Origin: an uncultured Cellvibrio sp.
GTDB taxonomy: Bacteria > Pseudomonadota > Gammaproteobacteria > Pseudomonadales > Cellvibrionaceae
Length of the DNA: 55,816 nt
Assembly (NCBI GenBank): GCA_946481735.1
Contig: CAMLOU010000004.1
Coordinates: 1-55,816, forward strand
Direction: 5' to 3'
Both the position numbers and the translations under genes were made by a program. The notes beneath the pieces are model-generated. The model was not told where the DNA came from, did no database searches, and worked only from the letters and a program-made list of their open reading frames with translations. How positions within the stretch are numbered: position 1 is the first letter of the stretch; every line of letters starts with the position of its first letter. Positions 23,196 through 32,653 of this stretch are shown here, piece by piece.

Positions 23196-23723
23196 TTACT
23201 TATTGGCGATAGCGTAGTTAGCAACATCCTGCGCTACATCGGAGAGCATAGCGTTGGACGCTACACCAAACGCGTCAGTATAAGCGCCTGCTTTGCGTAA
23301 GAAACCGGGATTACTTAATTGCTTACCCGTCTTTGCTTCTTCAAATGACGCATCCAGAATCACCACCGAACTGCCGGCCATTGCGCCAGCCCAGAAACGT
23401 GCAGCGCCGCCGATAAATTTAACCTGTTTGACTAGCGGCTTGATCAACAACACATCACGCTCTTCTATTGCTGAAAAATCCATCGCAGCCACTTCCTGAG
23501 CAGTCTTAACCTCCACCTCGTCAAAAATTGCCCCAAGGCGGGACGCTAAAACCTCATCAATTTTATTGACCGCCTTAATGTTTGCGGATTGATTAGCGTA
23601 GGGTTTGGCGATCTCGGATTTAACCAGGATCACTTTTTTATATTCGCCCAGATTGACCGTAGCGCGAGTGACTTTTGAAGTCTGTTCAGTAATTTGTTTT
23701 GCACAACAATAAAAAAAAAACAA
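23196..23723 (-). CDS. DUF4410-like protein with a possibly broken signal sequence
   Basis: The body (about 150 residues) resembles DUF4410-type envelope proteins (GGAARFWAGAMAGSSVVILD, then EEAKTGKQL). The open frame begins only at a TTG at 23723 inside a hydrophobic stretch (FFFYCC). Just upstream in the same frame is an amber codon (23726-23724). Before that is an ATG at 23771 with an AGGGA-type ribosome site and 15 codons resembling the start of a signal peptide. A run of ten A/T bases follows the stop. The gene may thus be inactivated by a nonsense change, use the TTG, or reflect a sequence error. If intact it would be an exported lipoprotein of unknown role. Confidence 0.65.
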   Translation of the reverse strand: MFFFYCCAKQITEQTSKVTRATVNLGEYKKVILVKSEIAKPYANQSANIKAVNKIDEVLASRLGAIFDEVEVKTAQEVAAMDFSAIEERDVLLIKPLVKQVKFIGGAARFWAGAMAGSSVVILDASFEEAKTGKQLSNPGFLRKAGAYTDAFGVASNAMLSDVAQDVANYAIANK

Positions 23724-23897
23724 CTATAAAATAATGGCTGAAACGCGAGTAATTGAGGCAGTAAAAGACATACCGTTTCCCTTTTGTGTTGATTATTGAT
23801 ATTGCTCCCAAGTTGAATAGAGCGACATCAGACTATAACAAGCACAGAGGAAATACCAGTTGTATATGGTTAATCAGAAGCCTTTTTACGAACGTCT

Positions 23898-24572
23898 TTA
23901 ATGATCAAAGCCCCGCACAACCGAGGTAAAGGTGAGTTGCAGTTTCTCTACTGAGAAGGGAGGTTTAAAGAAGCCGTGGTAATCGCCCATGGGATTGATA
24001 ATCACAATATTTCCGCTGTGGTCGACCGTATAATCCTCACCCTGGGTTACCTTGGCGAAGGCAACGTTTAATTCGTTGGCAAAACGCCGCAGTGTCAGAA
24101 ACTCACCGGTTACGCCGATAAAGTCCTTGTTGAAAGCCGCTACATATTCTGCCAGAACCTCCGGCGTATCACGTGCAGGATCCAAGCTCACCAGAATAAC
24201 TTGGGTATTATCGGCCATCTCTTGCGGCAAGGCCGGCATCAGGCGGCTGAGGTCCAATAGCGTCAATGGACAAATATCGGGGCACTGAGTGAAACCAAAA
24301 AATAATAGCGACCATTTGCCTTGCAAATCTTCTCGCGTAAAAGGCTGGCCGTGATCATCAATTAATTCAAAATCACTGAAACGGCGTGGCGTATCAAACA
24401 CAATGGCATCCTGGGCACGCAGTTCCATTTGATCCAAGATGCGCGGCTTCGTCACCTTGTGCACAATCAGACCAATAACCGTTGCGACTATCAGCAATAA
24501 AATAATAACGGTATTGCGTATACCGCGTTGACGACTGGCGCGATCAAAATGGTCTTCCGGGGTATCAGTCAC
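23898..24572 (-). CDS. sco1: SCO1/SenC copper chaperone for cytochrome oxidase
   Basis: A 224-residue membrane-anchored thioredoxin-fold protein. A single N-terminal transmembrane helix precedes the copper-binding CxxxC motif CPDIC (in FTQCPDICPLTL). The conserved distal His lies in the YTVDHSGNIV segment. It delivers copper to, or reduces, the CuA site of subunit II. It starts at a GTG with AGGTGAG just upstream, 11 bases after ctaB, and ends the surf1-to-sco1 operon. Confidence 0.93.
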   Translation of the reverse strand: MTDTPEDHFDRASRQRGIRNTVIILLLIVATVIGLIVHKVTKPRILDQMELRAQDAIVFDTPRRFSDFELIDDHGQPFTREDLQGKWSLLFFGFTQCPDICPLTLLDLSRLMPALPQEMADNTQVILVSLDPARDTPEVLAEYVAAFNKDFIGVTGEFLTLRRFANELNVAFAKVTQGEDYTVDHSGNIVIINPMGDYHGFFKPPFSVEKLQLTFTSVVRGFDH

Positions 24573-24583
24573 AAACTCACCTG

Positions 24584-25513
24584 CTAGAGATTAAATTCAA
24601 GGTGTTGCGGCATGGGCAGTAAATAGTGATCGAGCAACATAATGAGGAACAACGCCATCAGATAAACAATGGAGTATTTAAAGGTATCCATACCTACCGA
24701 AGGCTTTTTGCTAAAGATCATGGCCAGTGCCCAATATAAAAATCCGGCACCTAATACCAAAGCACCCAACAAATATAACCAGTTAAACATGCCGGTGATG
24801 TAAGGCAATACCGTCACAATAATCATGATGATGGTGTACAACAAAATGTGCAGTTTGGTGTAAGCCTCACCATGGGTGACCGGCAACATCGGAATATCGG
24901 CTTTTGCATATTCATCTTTGCGGTGTACTGCAAGAGCCCAGAAATGCGGCGGTGTCCAGGCAAAAATAATCAGTACCAGTAGCAGCGCATGACCATGAAT
25001 TTCACCGGTAACGGCCGTCCAGCCAAGCAAAGGTGGCGCAGCACCGGCAAGGCCGCCAATGACAATATTTTGTGGTGTCGCGCGTTTCAAGAATAAGGTG
25101 TAGATGACGGCATAACCCAGCAGAGACGCGAGCGTAAGTACAGCGGTCAGCACGTTGATAAATACCACCAACAGCGTCATACCCAGCGCACCGATCACCA
25201 ACGCGAAGAGCGCCGCCTGCATTGGTTCAACACGTCCCTTGGCTACGGGACGATTAAAGGTTCGCGCCATTTTTTTATCAATATGACGATCCACCAGATG
25301 ATTGACGGCTGCTGCTGATCCCGCACATAAGGCAATGCCAAGATTGCCGATAATCAATACATCCAGAGGAACCATGCCCGGTACGGCGAGAAACATACCG
25401 ATCAATGAAGTCAGGATCATCAACATCACCACGCGCGGCTTACACAACTCGTAGTAGTCGCGCCAGCTGGCCGATGCCAGTGTGGCAGTTTGTCCTTCAG
25501 GAATTTTGTTCAT
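24584..25513 (-). CDS. ctaB: Protoheme IX farnesyltransferase (heme O synthase)
   Basis: A 309-residue UbiA-superfamily prenyltransferase that adds a farnesyl group to heme B to give heme O. The first Asp-rich motif is [19 protein letters not shown] and the second region carries [14 protein letters not shown]. About nine hydrophobic helices are visible. The ATG at 25513 (MNKIPEGQ) with a GAGG-type site upstream is preferred over the in-frame start at 25549, which would overlap ctaA. Its product is the substrate of the upstream-encoded CtaA. Confidence 0.93.
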   Translation of the reverse strand: MNKIPEGQTATLASASWRDYYELCKPRVVMLMILTSLIGMFLAVPGMVPLDVLIIGNLGIALCAGSAAAVNHLVDRHIDKKMARTFNRPVAKGRVEPMQAALFALVIGALGMTLLVVFINVLTAVLTLASLLGYAVIYTLFLKRATPQNIVIGGLAGAAPPLLGWTAVTGEIHGHALLLVLIIFAWTPPHFWALAVHRKDEYAKADIPMLPVTHGEAYTKLHILLYTIIMIIVTVLPYITGMFNWLYLLGALVLGAGFLYWALAMIFSKKPSVGMDTFKYSIVYLMALFLIMLLDHYLLPMPQHLEFNL

Positions 25514-25542
25514 TTCACTACCTCTGCTTGCGCAGAATCCGG

Positions 25543-26577
25543 TTAACAACTTTTAGCGGTAAACAAGCGATGCATCAATGTAATCATCACCAGCAATAAC
25601 AACGCGCCCACGGCATTATGGGCGACGGCAACAGCCAAAGGTAATGACCCCAGGATATTGGTCACCCCCAAGCTGATTTGTATGAGTAACACTAACATTA
25701 ATAGCCACGCAATGGGACGCGTAACAAAACTGCCCAGGCGCACTAATTTCCAGGATAACAACAGCACGAGAACCGTCACGACTATGGCACCCAGCCGATG
25801 GGTCACATGAATAGCTGTGCGCGCTTCGTTTTCCAGTAAACCACCGAGATAGTTAGGCCCGATACTCTGGGCAAAATTAAACGCATGTTCGAAGTCCATC
25901 GCCGGCCACCACTCGCCGTGGCAGGTGGGCAAATCCGTACATGCCAGAGCGGCGTAATTTGAGCTGGTCCAACCACCCAATGCTATCTGGGTAATGATCA
26001 CCAGTAACGTTACCAACGCCAGCCATTTTAAACCGGATAGTTGGCGATGTTTGTCACCGGGAAGCTGCCATTGGGTACCAGCGCAGCGCAAAGTAAATAA
26101 CCACAACAAACTGAGCGTTGCGAAACCACCCAGAAGATGCGCGGTGACCACTTGCGGCCATAACTTCAAGGTCACTGTCCACATGCCAAACAAGCCCTGG
26201 ATGATCACCAGAAACAACAAGCCCAACGCATGTTTGCGTGGATAGGATTGATGCGGCGTCTTCACCGACCAACGCCAGGTCGAGATAGTAATTCCCAGAA
26301 TGATCAGGCCGAGAAAGCCGGCAAAGTAACGATGGACCATCTCTGGCCAGGTTTTATCGTGCTCTACCGGAAACTCCGGAAAGCGTGCTTCAGCACGCGC
26401 TACTGCATCCTCGCTCTTCGGCCAGGTCAGATGTCCATAACAACCCGGCCAATCCGGGCACCCGAGGCCTGCATCAGACAAACGTGTGAATGCACCGAGG
26501 ACCACAACCACACAGGCGATAGCGGTAGCGATCAAACCCCAACGGTAAGCACTGGATAATGGATTGTTATGCCACAC
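25543..26577 (-). CDS. ctaA: Heme A synthase (CtaA/COX15 type)
   Basis: A 344-residue membrane protein that oxidises heme O to heme A. Eight transmembrane segments are arranged as two four-helix halves. Conserved His residues that bind heme appear in [36 protein letters not shown] and [10 protein letters not shown]. The extracellular loop Cys pair is present in [11 protein letters not shown]. The start is a GTG at 26577, with GAGGAG 8 bases upstream, immediately after the stop of the SCO-like gene. Confidence 0.94.
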   Translation of the reverse strand: MWHNNPLSSAYRWGLIATAIACVVVVLGAFTRLSDAGLGCPDWPGCYGHLTWPKSEDAVARAEARFPEFPVEHDKTWPEMVHRYFAGFLGLIILGITISTWRWSVKTPHQSYPRKHALGLLFLVIIQGLFGMWTVTLKLWPQVVTAHLLGGFATLSLLWLFTLRCAGTQWQLPGDKHRQLSGLKWLALVTLLVIITQIALGGWTSSNYAALACTDLPTCHGEWWPAMDFEHAFNFAQSIGPNYLGGLLENEARTAIHVTHRLGAIVVTVLVLLLSWKLVRLGSFVTRPIAWLLMLVLLIQISLGVTNILGSLPLAVAVAHNAVGALLLLVMITLMHRLFTAKSC

Positions 26578-26582
26578 CGGAT

Positions 26583-27218
26583 CTACTCCTCGTATGAATA
26601 TTTGAGCATGCGCTTGATATCGTCGAGCAAGTCCTTGCCTTGATCCAGCGGCGTATATGACATCATGACAAAACCTTCCTGATCCATCAGAAAGTAGTGA
26701 CCGGCGGCAATCGCATCAGATGGTAAATTGGTTTGGGCAAGTAATTCTTTTACCGCATCTGCCGGGGCTTTTACGATAGGCACATGGGGATGTTCGGTGT
26801 GAATAAATTCCAGCGTGGCTGCATCAATATGGTCGTCGAGCAACAAGTAGAGACGCTCCACGCGCCCGGATTTTTCCGCGAGGCGAATATGCACCTGCCG
26901 GGTCAGGTAAAGGTTTTTCTGGCATTGTTCATTGCAACTTGCATAGCCGGGAATAATCCAGCGCCATCGCTTAGCCTGTTCGCTGACTCGCCAGGCTTCG
27001 CCATCGGGTGTCTGCAACGGCAGATCATCAATCTGCTGCGGGGGATCAATTAATTGGCCTTTATTAACCGTGCCCTTCGGTATTCCAACACCGGTGTAAT
27101 ACACACTGTAGGCAATTATCATCGGCAGGATAACAATCAACATAATGGCGGCTGCCTGAAGACGACCCCGGCGCTGCTGTTTTTGCTGGTCGGTTAAACG
27201 ATCTACATCATTGCTCAT
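26583..27218 (-). CDS. SCO-like membrane thioredoxin-fold protein of the oxidase cluster
   Basis: A 211-residue protein with one N-terminal transmembrane helix (LQAAAIMLIVILPMIIAYSV) and a periplasmic domain. The segment GYASCNEQCQKNL keeps a CxxxC pair like that of SCO proteins, and the rest resembles a degenerate thioredoxin fold. A protein of this kind is normally found between SURF1 and CtaA in Pseudomonas-type clusters. A role in copper or thiol handling for oxidase assembly is inferred from the motif and position. It is 9 bases from surf1 and 5 from ctaA. Confidence 0.8.
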   Translation of the reverse strand: MSNDVDRLTDQQKQQRRGRLQAAAIMLIVILPMIIAYSVYYTGVGIPKGTVNKGQLIDPPQQIDDLPLQTPDGEAWRVSEQAKRWRWIIPGYASCNEQCQKNLYLTRQVHIRLAEKSGRVERLYLLLDDHIDAATLEFIHTEHPHVPIVKAPADAVKELLAQTNLPSDAIAAGHYFLMDQEGFVMMSYTPLDQGKDLLDDIKRMLKYSYEE

Positions 27219-27226
27219 AAAAAGCC

Positions 27227-27997
27227 TTAATTTTTATCAGGTTCTTTTTGTCGGCGCCTACGCCAGTAATCCAGCAAATTGGTATTGGCAAATACAAACC
27301 AGATAATCAATGCCAGCGCCATGGCAAACCACTGAAATGCATAACCGATATGTTTTTCGGGTGTCATGTTCACGGCTTGCCATTCGGTCACAAGCGCACC
27401 GGGGCTACTTTCATCCAACCGCACATAACGCGTTAAAAGCGCTTCCTGTAATTGCCGTTCCATGTCCGGTATGTCGATGGCCATAATGACCCTTGGCCAG
27501 TCGGTTTGTCCGGTCTGTGCATTCAATAGAGGATGCTCCACGACTGAAACCAGCTCGGCAAACAGCGTCACTTCCCCTTCAATAGCATCTATCGTCGGTA
27601 ATTCTGCGCGCGTCTTACCTGCCGCCAACCAACCCCGATTCACCAACAGCCGCTGACCATCACCCAGGACAAAAGGCGTAACGACTTCAAAACCGACTCT
27701 GCCATGGCGTTGTTTATTATCAAGCAACCATGTATGGTCATTATCAAAATGTCCCTGCACCATAACGCGCTGATAATCTGGCAAGTCTGCGAGATTAGCT
27801 GTGGTCAATGTTATCGGTGGCTGTGCCTGTTGCTGGGCGTAACGAGCTTCCAGTTCCTGTTTTTCCGTTGCTCGATGCCACTGCCATATACCAAGGCCGC
27901 ATAATATCGGCAGGGTTATTAACGTAAACAGGGTGATATTGCGATTGAACGTCACAATGAAGCGCAGTTGATGTGCGGATTTATCGACAGAGTTCAC
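27227..27997 (-). CDS. SURF1-family cytochrome oxidase assembly protein
   Basis: A 256-residue protein with the two-helix SURF1 layout. The N-terminal transmembrane segment ends in GIWQWHRATEKQEL, the SURF1 hallmark. A soluble domain includes LLVNRGWLAAGK, and the second helix lies near the C-terminus (GYAFQWFAMALALIIWFVF). SURF1 helps insert heme a into subunit I. It starts at GTG 27997 with GAGG upstream and leads the minus-strand assembly operon. It is divergent from the DUF2909 gene by 61 bases. Confidence 0.92.
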   Translation of the reverse strand: MNSVDKSAHQLRFIVTFNRNITLFTLITLPILCGLGIWQWHRATEKQELEARYAQQQAQPPITLTTANLADLPDYQRVMVQGHFDNDHTWLLDNKQRHGRVGFEVVTPFVLGDGQRLLVNRGWLAAGKTRAELPTIDAIEGEVTLFAELVSVVEHPLLNAQTGQTDWPRVIMAIDIPDMERQLQEALLTRYVRLDESSPGALVTEWQAVNMTPEKHIGYAFQWFAMALALIIWFVFANTNLLDYWRRRRQKEPDKN

Positions 27998-28058
27998 GTG
28001 TACCTCAATCTCACCTTCGCTTACATCACCATCTTTTACTGATTACACGGAAACTGCT

Positions 28059-28283
28059 ATGTGGTTAAAAATAATTATTCTGGTGTTGTTTGTGGGTATC
28101 CTGATCAGCCTCAGCAGCGCATTAGGATTTCTATTAAAGGATGCCAATGTTCCTCAATCAAAACGAACATTATATGCCTTGGGTATTCGTATCACGCTGG
28201 CTGTATTGATGATGCTGTGTATTTTTTACGGTTTTTACAGCGGTATCTTGCATAGCCAGGCGCCCTGGGACCATCGCATTTAA
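28059..28283 (+). CDS. DUF2909 twin-transmembrane protein
   Basis: A 74-residue protein with two hydrophobic helices (IIILVLFVGILISLSSALGFLL and LAVLMMLCIFYGFYSGIL) joined by a basic loop (PQSKRTLYALGIR). It matches the DUF2909 family, which occurs in cytochrome oxidase clusters of pseudomonad relatives. It lies on the opposite strand to the genes around it. Function is unknown; a small oxidase-assembly or subunit-like role is a guess from location. Confidence 0.85.
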   Translation: MWLKIIILVLFVGILISLSSALGFLLKDANVPQSKRTLYALGIRITLAVLMMLCIFYGFYSGILHSQAPWDHRI

Positions 28284-28290
28284 ATTTCCA

Positions 28291-28353
28291 GGCAACATTT
28301 ATAATGTCCGGGCAACTATTCAGGTCAGGCAACTACCGGAAGCAGTTGCCTGA
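28291..28353. repeat. GGCAAC direct repeats and a 10-bp hairpin between DUF2909 and coxC
   Basis: GGCAAC occurs at 28291, 28311 and 28328. The last copy is the left arm of a perfect stem TCAGGCAACT (28325-28334) / AGTTGCCTGA (28344-28353). It lies between two convergent genes. There is no T-run on either side. Confidence 0.7.
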
Positions 28354-28362
28354 AACGCATCA

Positions 28363-29283
28363 TTAACCAAAGATATAAACCACGATAAACAAACCGACCC
28401 ACACGACGTCAACAAAGTGCCAATACCAACTGGCCGCTTCAAAGCCGAAATTATCGTGGGGTTTAAAATGACCTTTGAGCACAGAGCGCAGCAACATCAC
28501 CAGCAGCATAAATGTACCCAAGGTCACGTGAGCGCCGTGGAAACCGGTCAACATGAAGAAGGTCGTACCGTAGATACCGGATTCCAGCGTCAGTCCCAGT
28601 TCGGTGTAGGCATGATGATATTCCCACACTTGCAACACCAGGAAGATAATACCAAGTAACACCGTAAGACCAAGCCAGGCGTTAAAAGCCTGACGCTTGT
28701 CGTTTTTAATAGCACTGTGTGCAAAATGGACGGTAACGCTGGAGCTGAGCAGGATCACCGTATTCCAGAAGGGCAACCAGCTGAACATGGCGGCCAAGCC
28801 AGGAAAGCTCATGTTTTGCTGCGGACCTAGTACCGTAGCTTTATCACCGTTCACTGCCATATCCGGCGTGGTCATCAACGGCCATTCCGCTTCAAAACCT
28901 TTCCACAAAAACTCATTGGTTGCTGCTGCATGGCCTTCGCCACCCAGCCAGGGTAACGCCATGGTGCGAACATAAAACAACGCACCAAAGAATGCGGCAA
29001 AGAACATCACCTCACTGAAGATAAACCAACCCATGCCCCATACATACGAGCGCTTCAGTTGAGGGCTGTTAAGGCCCGCCATGTTCTCGCCGATAACAGC
29101 AGAAAACCAACTCCATAAAACAAAAGCAAATACCAGACCGCCCGCCATGAAAATCATCGGGCCATTGCTGTTGCCATTAATCCAGTGTGCGGCACCAAAT
29201 ACTGTCAGAAACAGACCGAAGCTGGCCCAGATCGGCAGCTTGCTCTGTTCGGGTACGTAATAACTTCCTTCATGCGTTGCCAT
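28363..29283 (-). CDS. coxC: Cytochrome c oxidase subunit III
   Basis: A 306-residue integral membrane protein, the third core subunit of the aa3-type oxidase. Seven transmembrane helices are visible. Family segments include WFIFSEVMFFAAFFGALFY, and LTGFHGAHVTLG with conserved Gly-His. The C-terminus WYWHFVDVVWVGLFIVVYIFG is typical. GGAGAG lies 6 bases before the ATG. It follows ctaG by 82 bases. Confidence 0.96.
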   Translation of the reverse strand: MATHEGSYYVPEQSKLPIWASFGLFLTVFGAAHWINGNSNGPMIFMAGGLVFAFVLWSWFSAVIGENMAGLNSPQLKRSYVWGMGWFIFSEVMFFAAFFGALFYVRTMALPWLGGEGHAAATNEFLWKGFEAEWPLMTTPDMAVNGDKATVLGPQQNMSFPGLAAMFSWLPFWNTVILLSSSVTVHFAHSAIKNDKRQAFNAWLGLTVLLGIIFLVLQVWEYHHAYTELGLTLESGIYGTTFFMLTGFHGAHVTLGTFMLLVMLLRSVLKGHFKPHDNFGFEAASWYWHFVDVVWVGLFIVVYIFG

Positions 29284-29365
29284 TTTTTCTCTCCGCGTTC
29301 GTTATGGTTTTGCGGTTAAACGTCCAATTTAATTCATTACTTTCGATGTTATTTCGTCGCTTTCT

Positions 29366-29935
29366 CTAGTTTGCTACTTTCGCAACCTTGTCGTCGGCAA
29401 AGCGATCTGTTACATCAAACAACGTATAAGACAAGGTAATGGTGTGAATGTGTTCGGGAAGATCCTGATCAACAATAAAGTACATCGGCAATTCCGCGCT
29501 TTCGCCCGCCTTTAGCGGCTGCTGCTCAAAACAGAAACATTCTGTCTTGTGAAAATATGTGGCGGCTTTAAAAGGCACCAGGCTGGGAATTGCCTGACCA
29601 ATCATGTCTCTATCCGTACGATTGTTGGCCCGGTAATTAATTCGCGTTTGGGCGCCCGGATGAACCTTCACCGTGCGTACCTCGGGCGAAAACTCCCACG
29701 GCATACCTTCATTATTGGTCGCAACGAATTGCACGGTGATAGTACGACTGGTGTCCACCTCCGCCGAAACGGCCTGGTAAGGGCCGCCGGTTTTACCGTT
29801 GAGTCCGGTGATTTCACAGAACACATCGTAAATCGGCGGCATCACCCAGATGGCAAAGACAAACATACCAATACCCAAAGTGCCCAGCTTCAGACAGAGC
29901 GCATGGATGGGGTTATTTGGCAGCAGCCCTTTCAT
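29366..29935 (-). CDS. ctaG: Cytochrome oxidase copper chaperone CtaG (COX11)
   Basis: A 189-residue protein that delivers copper to CuB of subunit I. One N-terminal transmembrane helix precedes a periplasmic immunoglobulin-like domain. The copper-binding motif CFCF is in HKTECFCFEQQPL, and VDQDLPEHIHTITLSYT is the conserved C-terminal segment. The ATG at 29935 lies 11 bases after the coxA stop; longer in-frame readings would run into coxA. A third Cys near the membrane helix is also present (DVFCEITG). Confidence 0.94.
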   Translation of the reverse strand: MKGLLPNNPIHALCLKLGTLGIGMFVFAIWVMPPIYDVFCEITGLNGKTGGPYQAVSAEVDTSRTITVQFVATNNEGMPWEFSPEVRTVKVHPGAQTRINYRANNRTDRDMIGQAIPSLVPFKAATYFHKTECFCFEQQPLKAGESAELPMYFIVDQDLPEHIHTITLSYTLFDVTDRFADDKVAKVAN

Positions 29936-29946
29936 CGCGGCCCCCG

Positions 29947-31497
29947 TTACTTCACTTCCGGTGGTGTGCTGAATGTGTGGTAAGGCGCCGGTGACGGCAC
30001 AGTCCACTCCAGACCTTCCGGGTCGTCCCACACTTTGTCCGTGGCTTTTTTGCCGCCGACGATGGTGGAGATAACGATGTACAGGAACAGCACCTGCGCA
30101 CCACCGAACAGGAAGGCGCCAACCGAGGAAATCATGTTCCAGTCAGCAAACATCATGTGGTAGTCCGGGATACGGCGGGGCATGCCGGCCAAACCGGAGA
30201 AGTGCATGGGGAAGAACGTCAGGTTCAGGCCGATAAACGCAAGCCAGAAATGGGTTTTACCCATGACTTCGCTGTACATCTTGCCGCTCCACTTGGGCAA
30301 CCAGTAATACACTGCCGCCGTGATGGAGAAGATGGCGCCAGGCACCAGGACATAGTGGAAGTGCGCCACGACGAAGTAGGTATCATGGTATTGGAAGTCC
30401 GCCGGCGCGATGGCGAGCATCAAGCCGGAGAAACCGCCGATGGTGAACAGGATGACGAAGGCAATGGAGAACAACATGGGAGTTTCAAAGGTCATGGAGC
30501 CCTTGAACATGGTCGCTACCCAGTTAAATACCTTCACACCGGTCGGCACCGCAATCAGCATGGTGGCGTACATGAAGAAGAGTTCGCCTGCCAGTGGCAT
30601 ACCCGCAGTGAACATGTGGTGCGCCCACACGATAAAGCTGAGAAACGCGATGGATGCCGTGGCGTATACCATGGAGGCGTAACCAAACAGTGGTTTGCGC
30701 GCAAAGGTCGGGATGATCGCGCTGACAATACCAAACGCCGGCAGGATCATGATGTACACCTCGGGGTGCCCGAAGAACCAGAAGATATGCTGGAAGAGGA
30801 CGGGGTCACCACCACCGGCCGCATTGAAGAAGCTGGTGCCGAAATGGATATCCATCAACATCATGGTGACCACACCCGCCAATACCGGCATTACCGCAAT
30901 CAGCAGGTAAGCCGTAATCAACCAGGTCCACACGAACAATGGCATCTTCATCAGGGTCATGCCCGGTGCGCGCATGTTGAGGATGGTGGCGATGATGTTG
31001 ATCGCCCCCATGATCGAGCTGGCACCCATGATGTGGATAGCGAAGATAAAGAACGTCACGCTGGGAGGCGCATACGTTGTGGAGAGAGGTGCGTAGAATG
31101 TCCAGCCGAAGTTGGGCGCACCCCCTTCCATGAACAGCGTGGAGGTCAGCATCGCGAAGGCGAAGGGCAGAATCCAGAAGCTCCAGTTGTTCATGCGCGG
31201 CAGTGCCATATCCGGCGCACCGATCATCATTGGAACCATCCAGTTAGCCAAACCAACGAAGGCTGGCATAACAGCACCAAAGACCATCACCAGACCGTGC
31301 ATGGTGGTCATCTGGTTGAAGAAGTTGGGATCAACGATTTGTAATCCGGGCTGGAACAATTCCGCGCGGATAACCAGGGCGAAGACGCCGCCCAGCAGGA
31401 ACATGGCAAAGCTGAACCAAAGGTACATGCTGCCGATGTCTTTGTGATTGGTGGTGTATAACCAGCGAGTTATACCCTTAGCAGGACCGTGTGCCAT
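29947..31497 (-). CDS. coxA: Cytochrome c oxidase subunit I (aa3 type)
   Basis: A 516-residue catalytic subunit with twelve transmembrane helices. Heme a ligand His is in TTMHGLVMVFG. The CuB site and the cross-linked Tyr lie in WFFGHPEVYIM, with the paired His in VWAHHMFTAG. The heme a3/heme a His are in DTYFVVAHFHYVL. The E286-type Glu in the GHPEVY segment supports proton pumping of the A-family oxidases. AGGAG lies 8 bases upstream. It is the second gene of coxB-coxA-ctaG-coxC. Confidence 0.98.
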   Translation of the reverse strand: MAHGPAKGITRWLYTTNHKDIGSMYLWFSFAMFLLGGVFALVIRAELFQPGLQIVDPNFFNQMTTMHGLVMVFGAVMPAFVGLANWMVPMMIGAPDMALPRMNNWSFWILPFAFAMLTSTLFMEGGAPNFGWTFYAPLSTTYAPPSVTFFIFAIHIMGASSIMGAINIIATILNMRAPGMTLMKMPLFVWTWLITAYLLIAVMPVLAGVVTMMLMDIHFGTSFFNAAGGGDPVLFQHIFWFFGHPEVYIMILPAFGIVSAIIPTFARKPLFGYASMVYATASIAFLSFIVWAHHMFTAGMPLAGELFFMYATMLIAVPTGVKVFNWVATMFKGSMTFETPMLFSIAFVILFTIGGFSGLMLAIAPADFQYHDTYFVVAHFHYVLVPGAIFSITAAVYYWLPKWSGKMYSEVMGKTHFWLAFIGLNLTFFPMHFSGLAGMPRRIPDYHMMFADWNMISSVGAFLFGGAQVLFLYIVISTIVGGKKATDKVWDDPEGLEWTVPSPAPYHTFSTPPEVK

Positions 31498-31507
31498 AAC
31501 CTAGCTC

Positions 31508-32653
31508 CTAATTGCCTTGTTTATGGTTATAGATGTCAATTGGCTGGGTCATATCGCCCATGTTGTTGCCCCAGGCATTACGCTCATAGGTCACAACGGC
31601 GGCGATATCCACTTCACTTAACTGATCACCAAACGCCTGCATGGCGGTGCCTTTCACACCATTCACAACCACATCGATATGTTGGTCGATGGGACCTACC
31701 GCAACACCCACACCCTTCAGGCTGGGGAATGTACCGGGAATACCTTCACCGTTAACCTGGTGACAAGCGGCGCAGGAGCGGTTGTAGACTTCTTCACCGC
31801 GCGCATACAGCTCATCGAAGGTAAACGTCTTGGAGGTCAGTTCGCGAACAGCAGCGGCAGCAGCCTGTTTTTCCTGCAGCCAGGCGCGATAGTCCTCTTC
31901 TGTCTTGGCTTCCACCACGATGGGCATGAAACCGTGGTCGCGACCACAAAGCTCGGCGCACTGTCCGCGATAGGTACCCGGCTCCGTGATCACGGCCCAG
32001 GACTCTTTGATAAAACCGGGGATCGCATCCTTCTTGACGCCCAATGCGGGCACCCACCAGGCGTGAATCACATCGTTGGCAGTAATCAGGAAGCGGATTT
32101 TTTTATTGATGGGTACAACCAGCGGCTCGTCGACCTCCAGCAGATAATGCGGGCCTTTGGGCGCCAGGCCTTCGATCTGCTCGCGCGGCGTGCTGAGGCT
32201 GCTGAAGAAGCTCAGATCTTCCTCAACATAGTCGTATTTCCAACGCCATTGATAGCCGGTGATCAATACATCCATATCGGCCTCAGAGGCGTCGTAGAGA
32301 TTAATCAGGCTTTTGGTGGCCGGCATGGCCATAAGAATCAGGATACCCACTGGAATTATCGTCCAGAGGATCTCCAACGCCGTACTCTCATGAAAGTGTG
32401 CGGGCTTGACGCCGCGGGACTTGCGGTGAACGATCATGCTGAAGAACATGACGCTGAATACCACAACTCCGATACCGACACACCACCAGAACATCTCCAT
32501 ATGGAGACCGTGGATGTCCTGACTGACAGGGGTAACCCCTTCGGTCATATTGTATTTCCACCGCTCTACCTCTTCTGCCAGTGACTGGTAACTGCTGACC
32601 AGCAAGGCAGGGGCAAGCAGCCAAGGGCTTCGCCCGTGTGCTCTATTCAACAT
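31508..32653 (-). CDS. coxB: Cytochrome c oxidase subunit II with fused cytochrome c domain
   Basis: A 381-residue fusion: a signal peptide, two transmembrane helices, a CuA domain and a C-terminal c-type heme domain. The CuA ligands are seen in VIHAWWVPALG and CAELCGRDHGFMPIV. The heme motif is CAACH (in NRSCAACHQVNGEG). This is a caa3-type subunit II that can accept electrons through its own heme. It leads the oxidase operon; GGAGA lies about 10 bases before the ATG. Confidence 0.96.
   Translation of the reverse strand: MLNRAHGRSPWLLAPALLVSSYQSLAEEVERWKYNMTEGVTPVSQDIHGLHMEMFWWCVGIGVVVFSVMFFSMIVHRKSRGVKPAHFHESTALEILWTIIPVGILILMAMPATKSLINLYDASEADMDVLITGYQWRWKYDYVEEDLSFFSSLSTPREQIEGLAPKGPHYLLEVDEPLVVPINKKIRFLITANDVIHAWWVPALGVKKDAIPGFIKESWAVITEPGTYRGQCAELCGRDHGFMPIVVEAKTEEDYRAWLQEKQAAAAAVRELTSKTFTFDELYARGEEVYNRSCAACHQVNGEGIPGTFPSLKGVGVAVGPIDQHIDVVVNGVKGTAMQAFGDQLSEVDIAAVVTYERNAWGNNMGDMTQPIDIYNHKQGN

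Noticed and set aside
28059..28283. Inverted DUF2909 gene as a sign of local rearrangement
   Set aside because: From memory the same gene is also oppositely oriented in Pseudomonas-type oxidase clusters, so this is probably the ancestral layout.
30157..31344. 395-codon plus-strand open frame opposite coxA
   Set aside because: It is a composition shadow of coxA; its translation is low-complexity His/Arg/Glu/Asp-rich and has no family, while the opposite strand codes a certain subunit I.
31679..32584. 301-codon plus-strand frame opposite coxB
   Set aside because: It is antisense to the clear CuA and heme domains and has no domain of its own.
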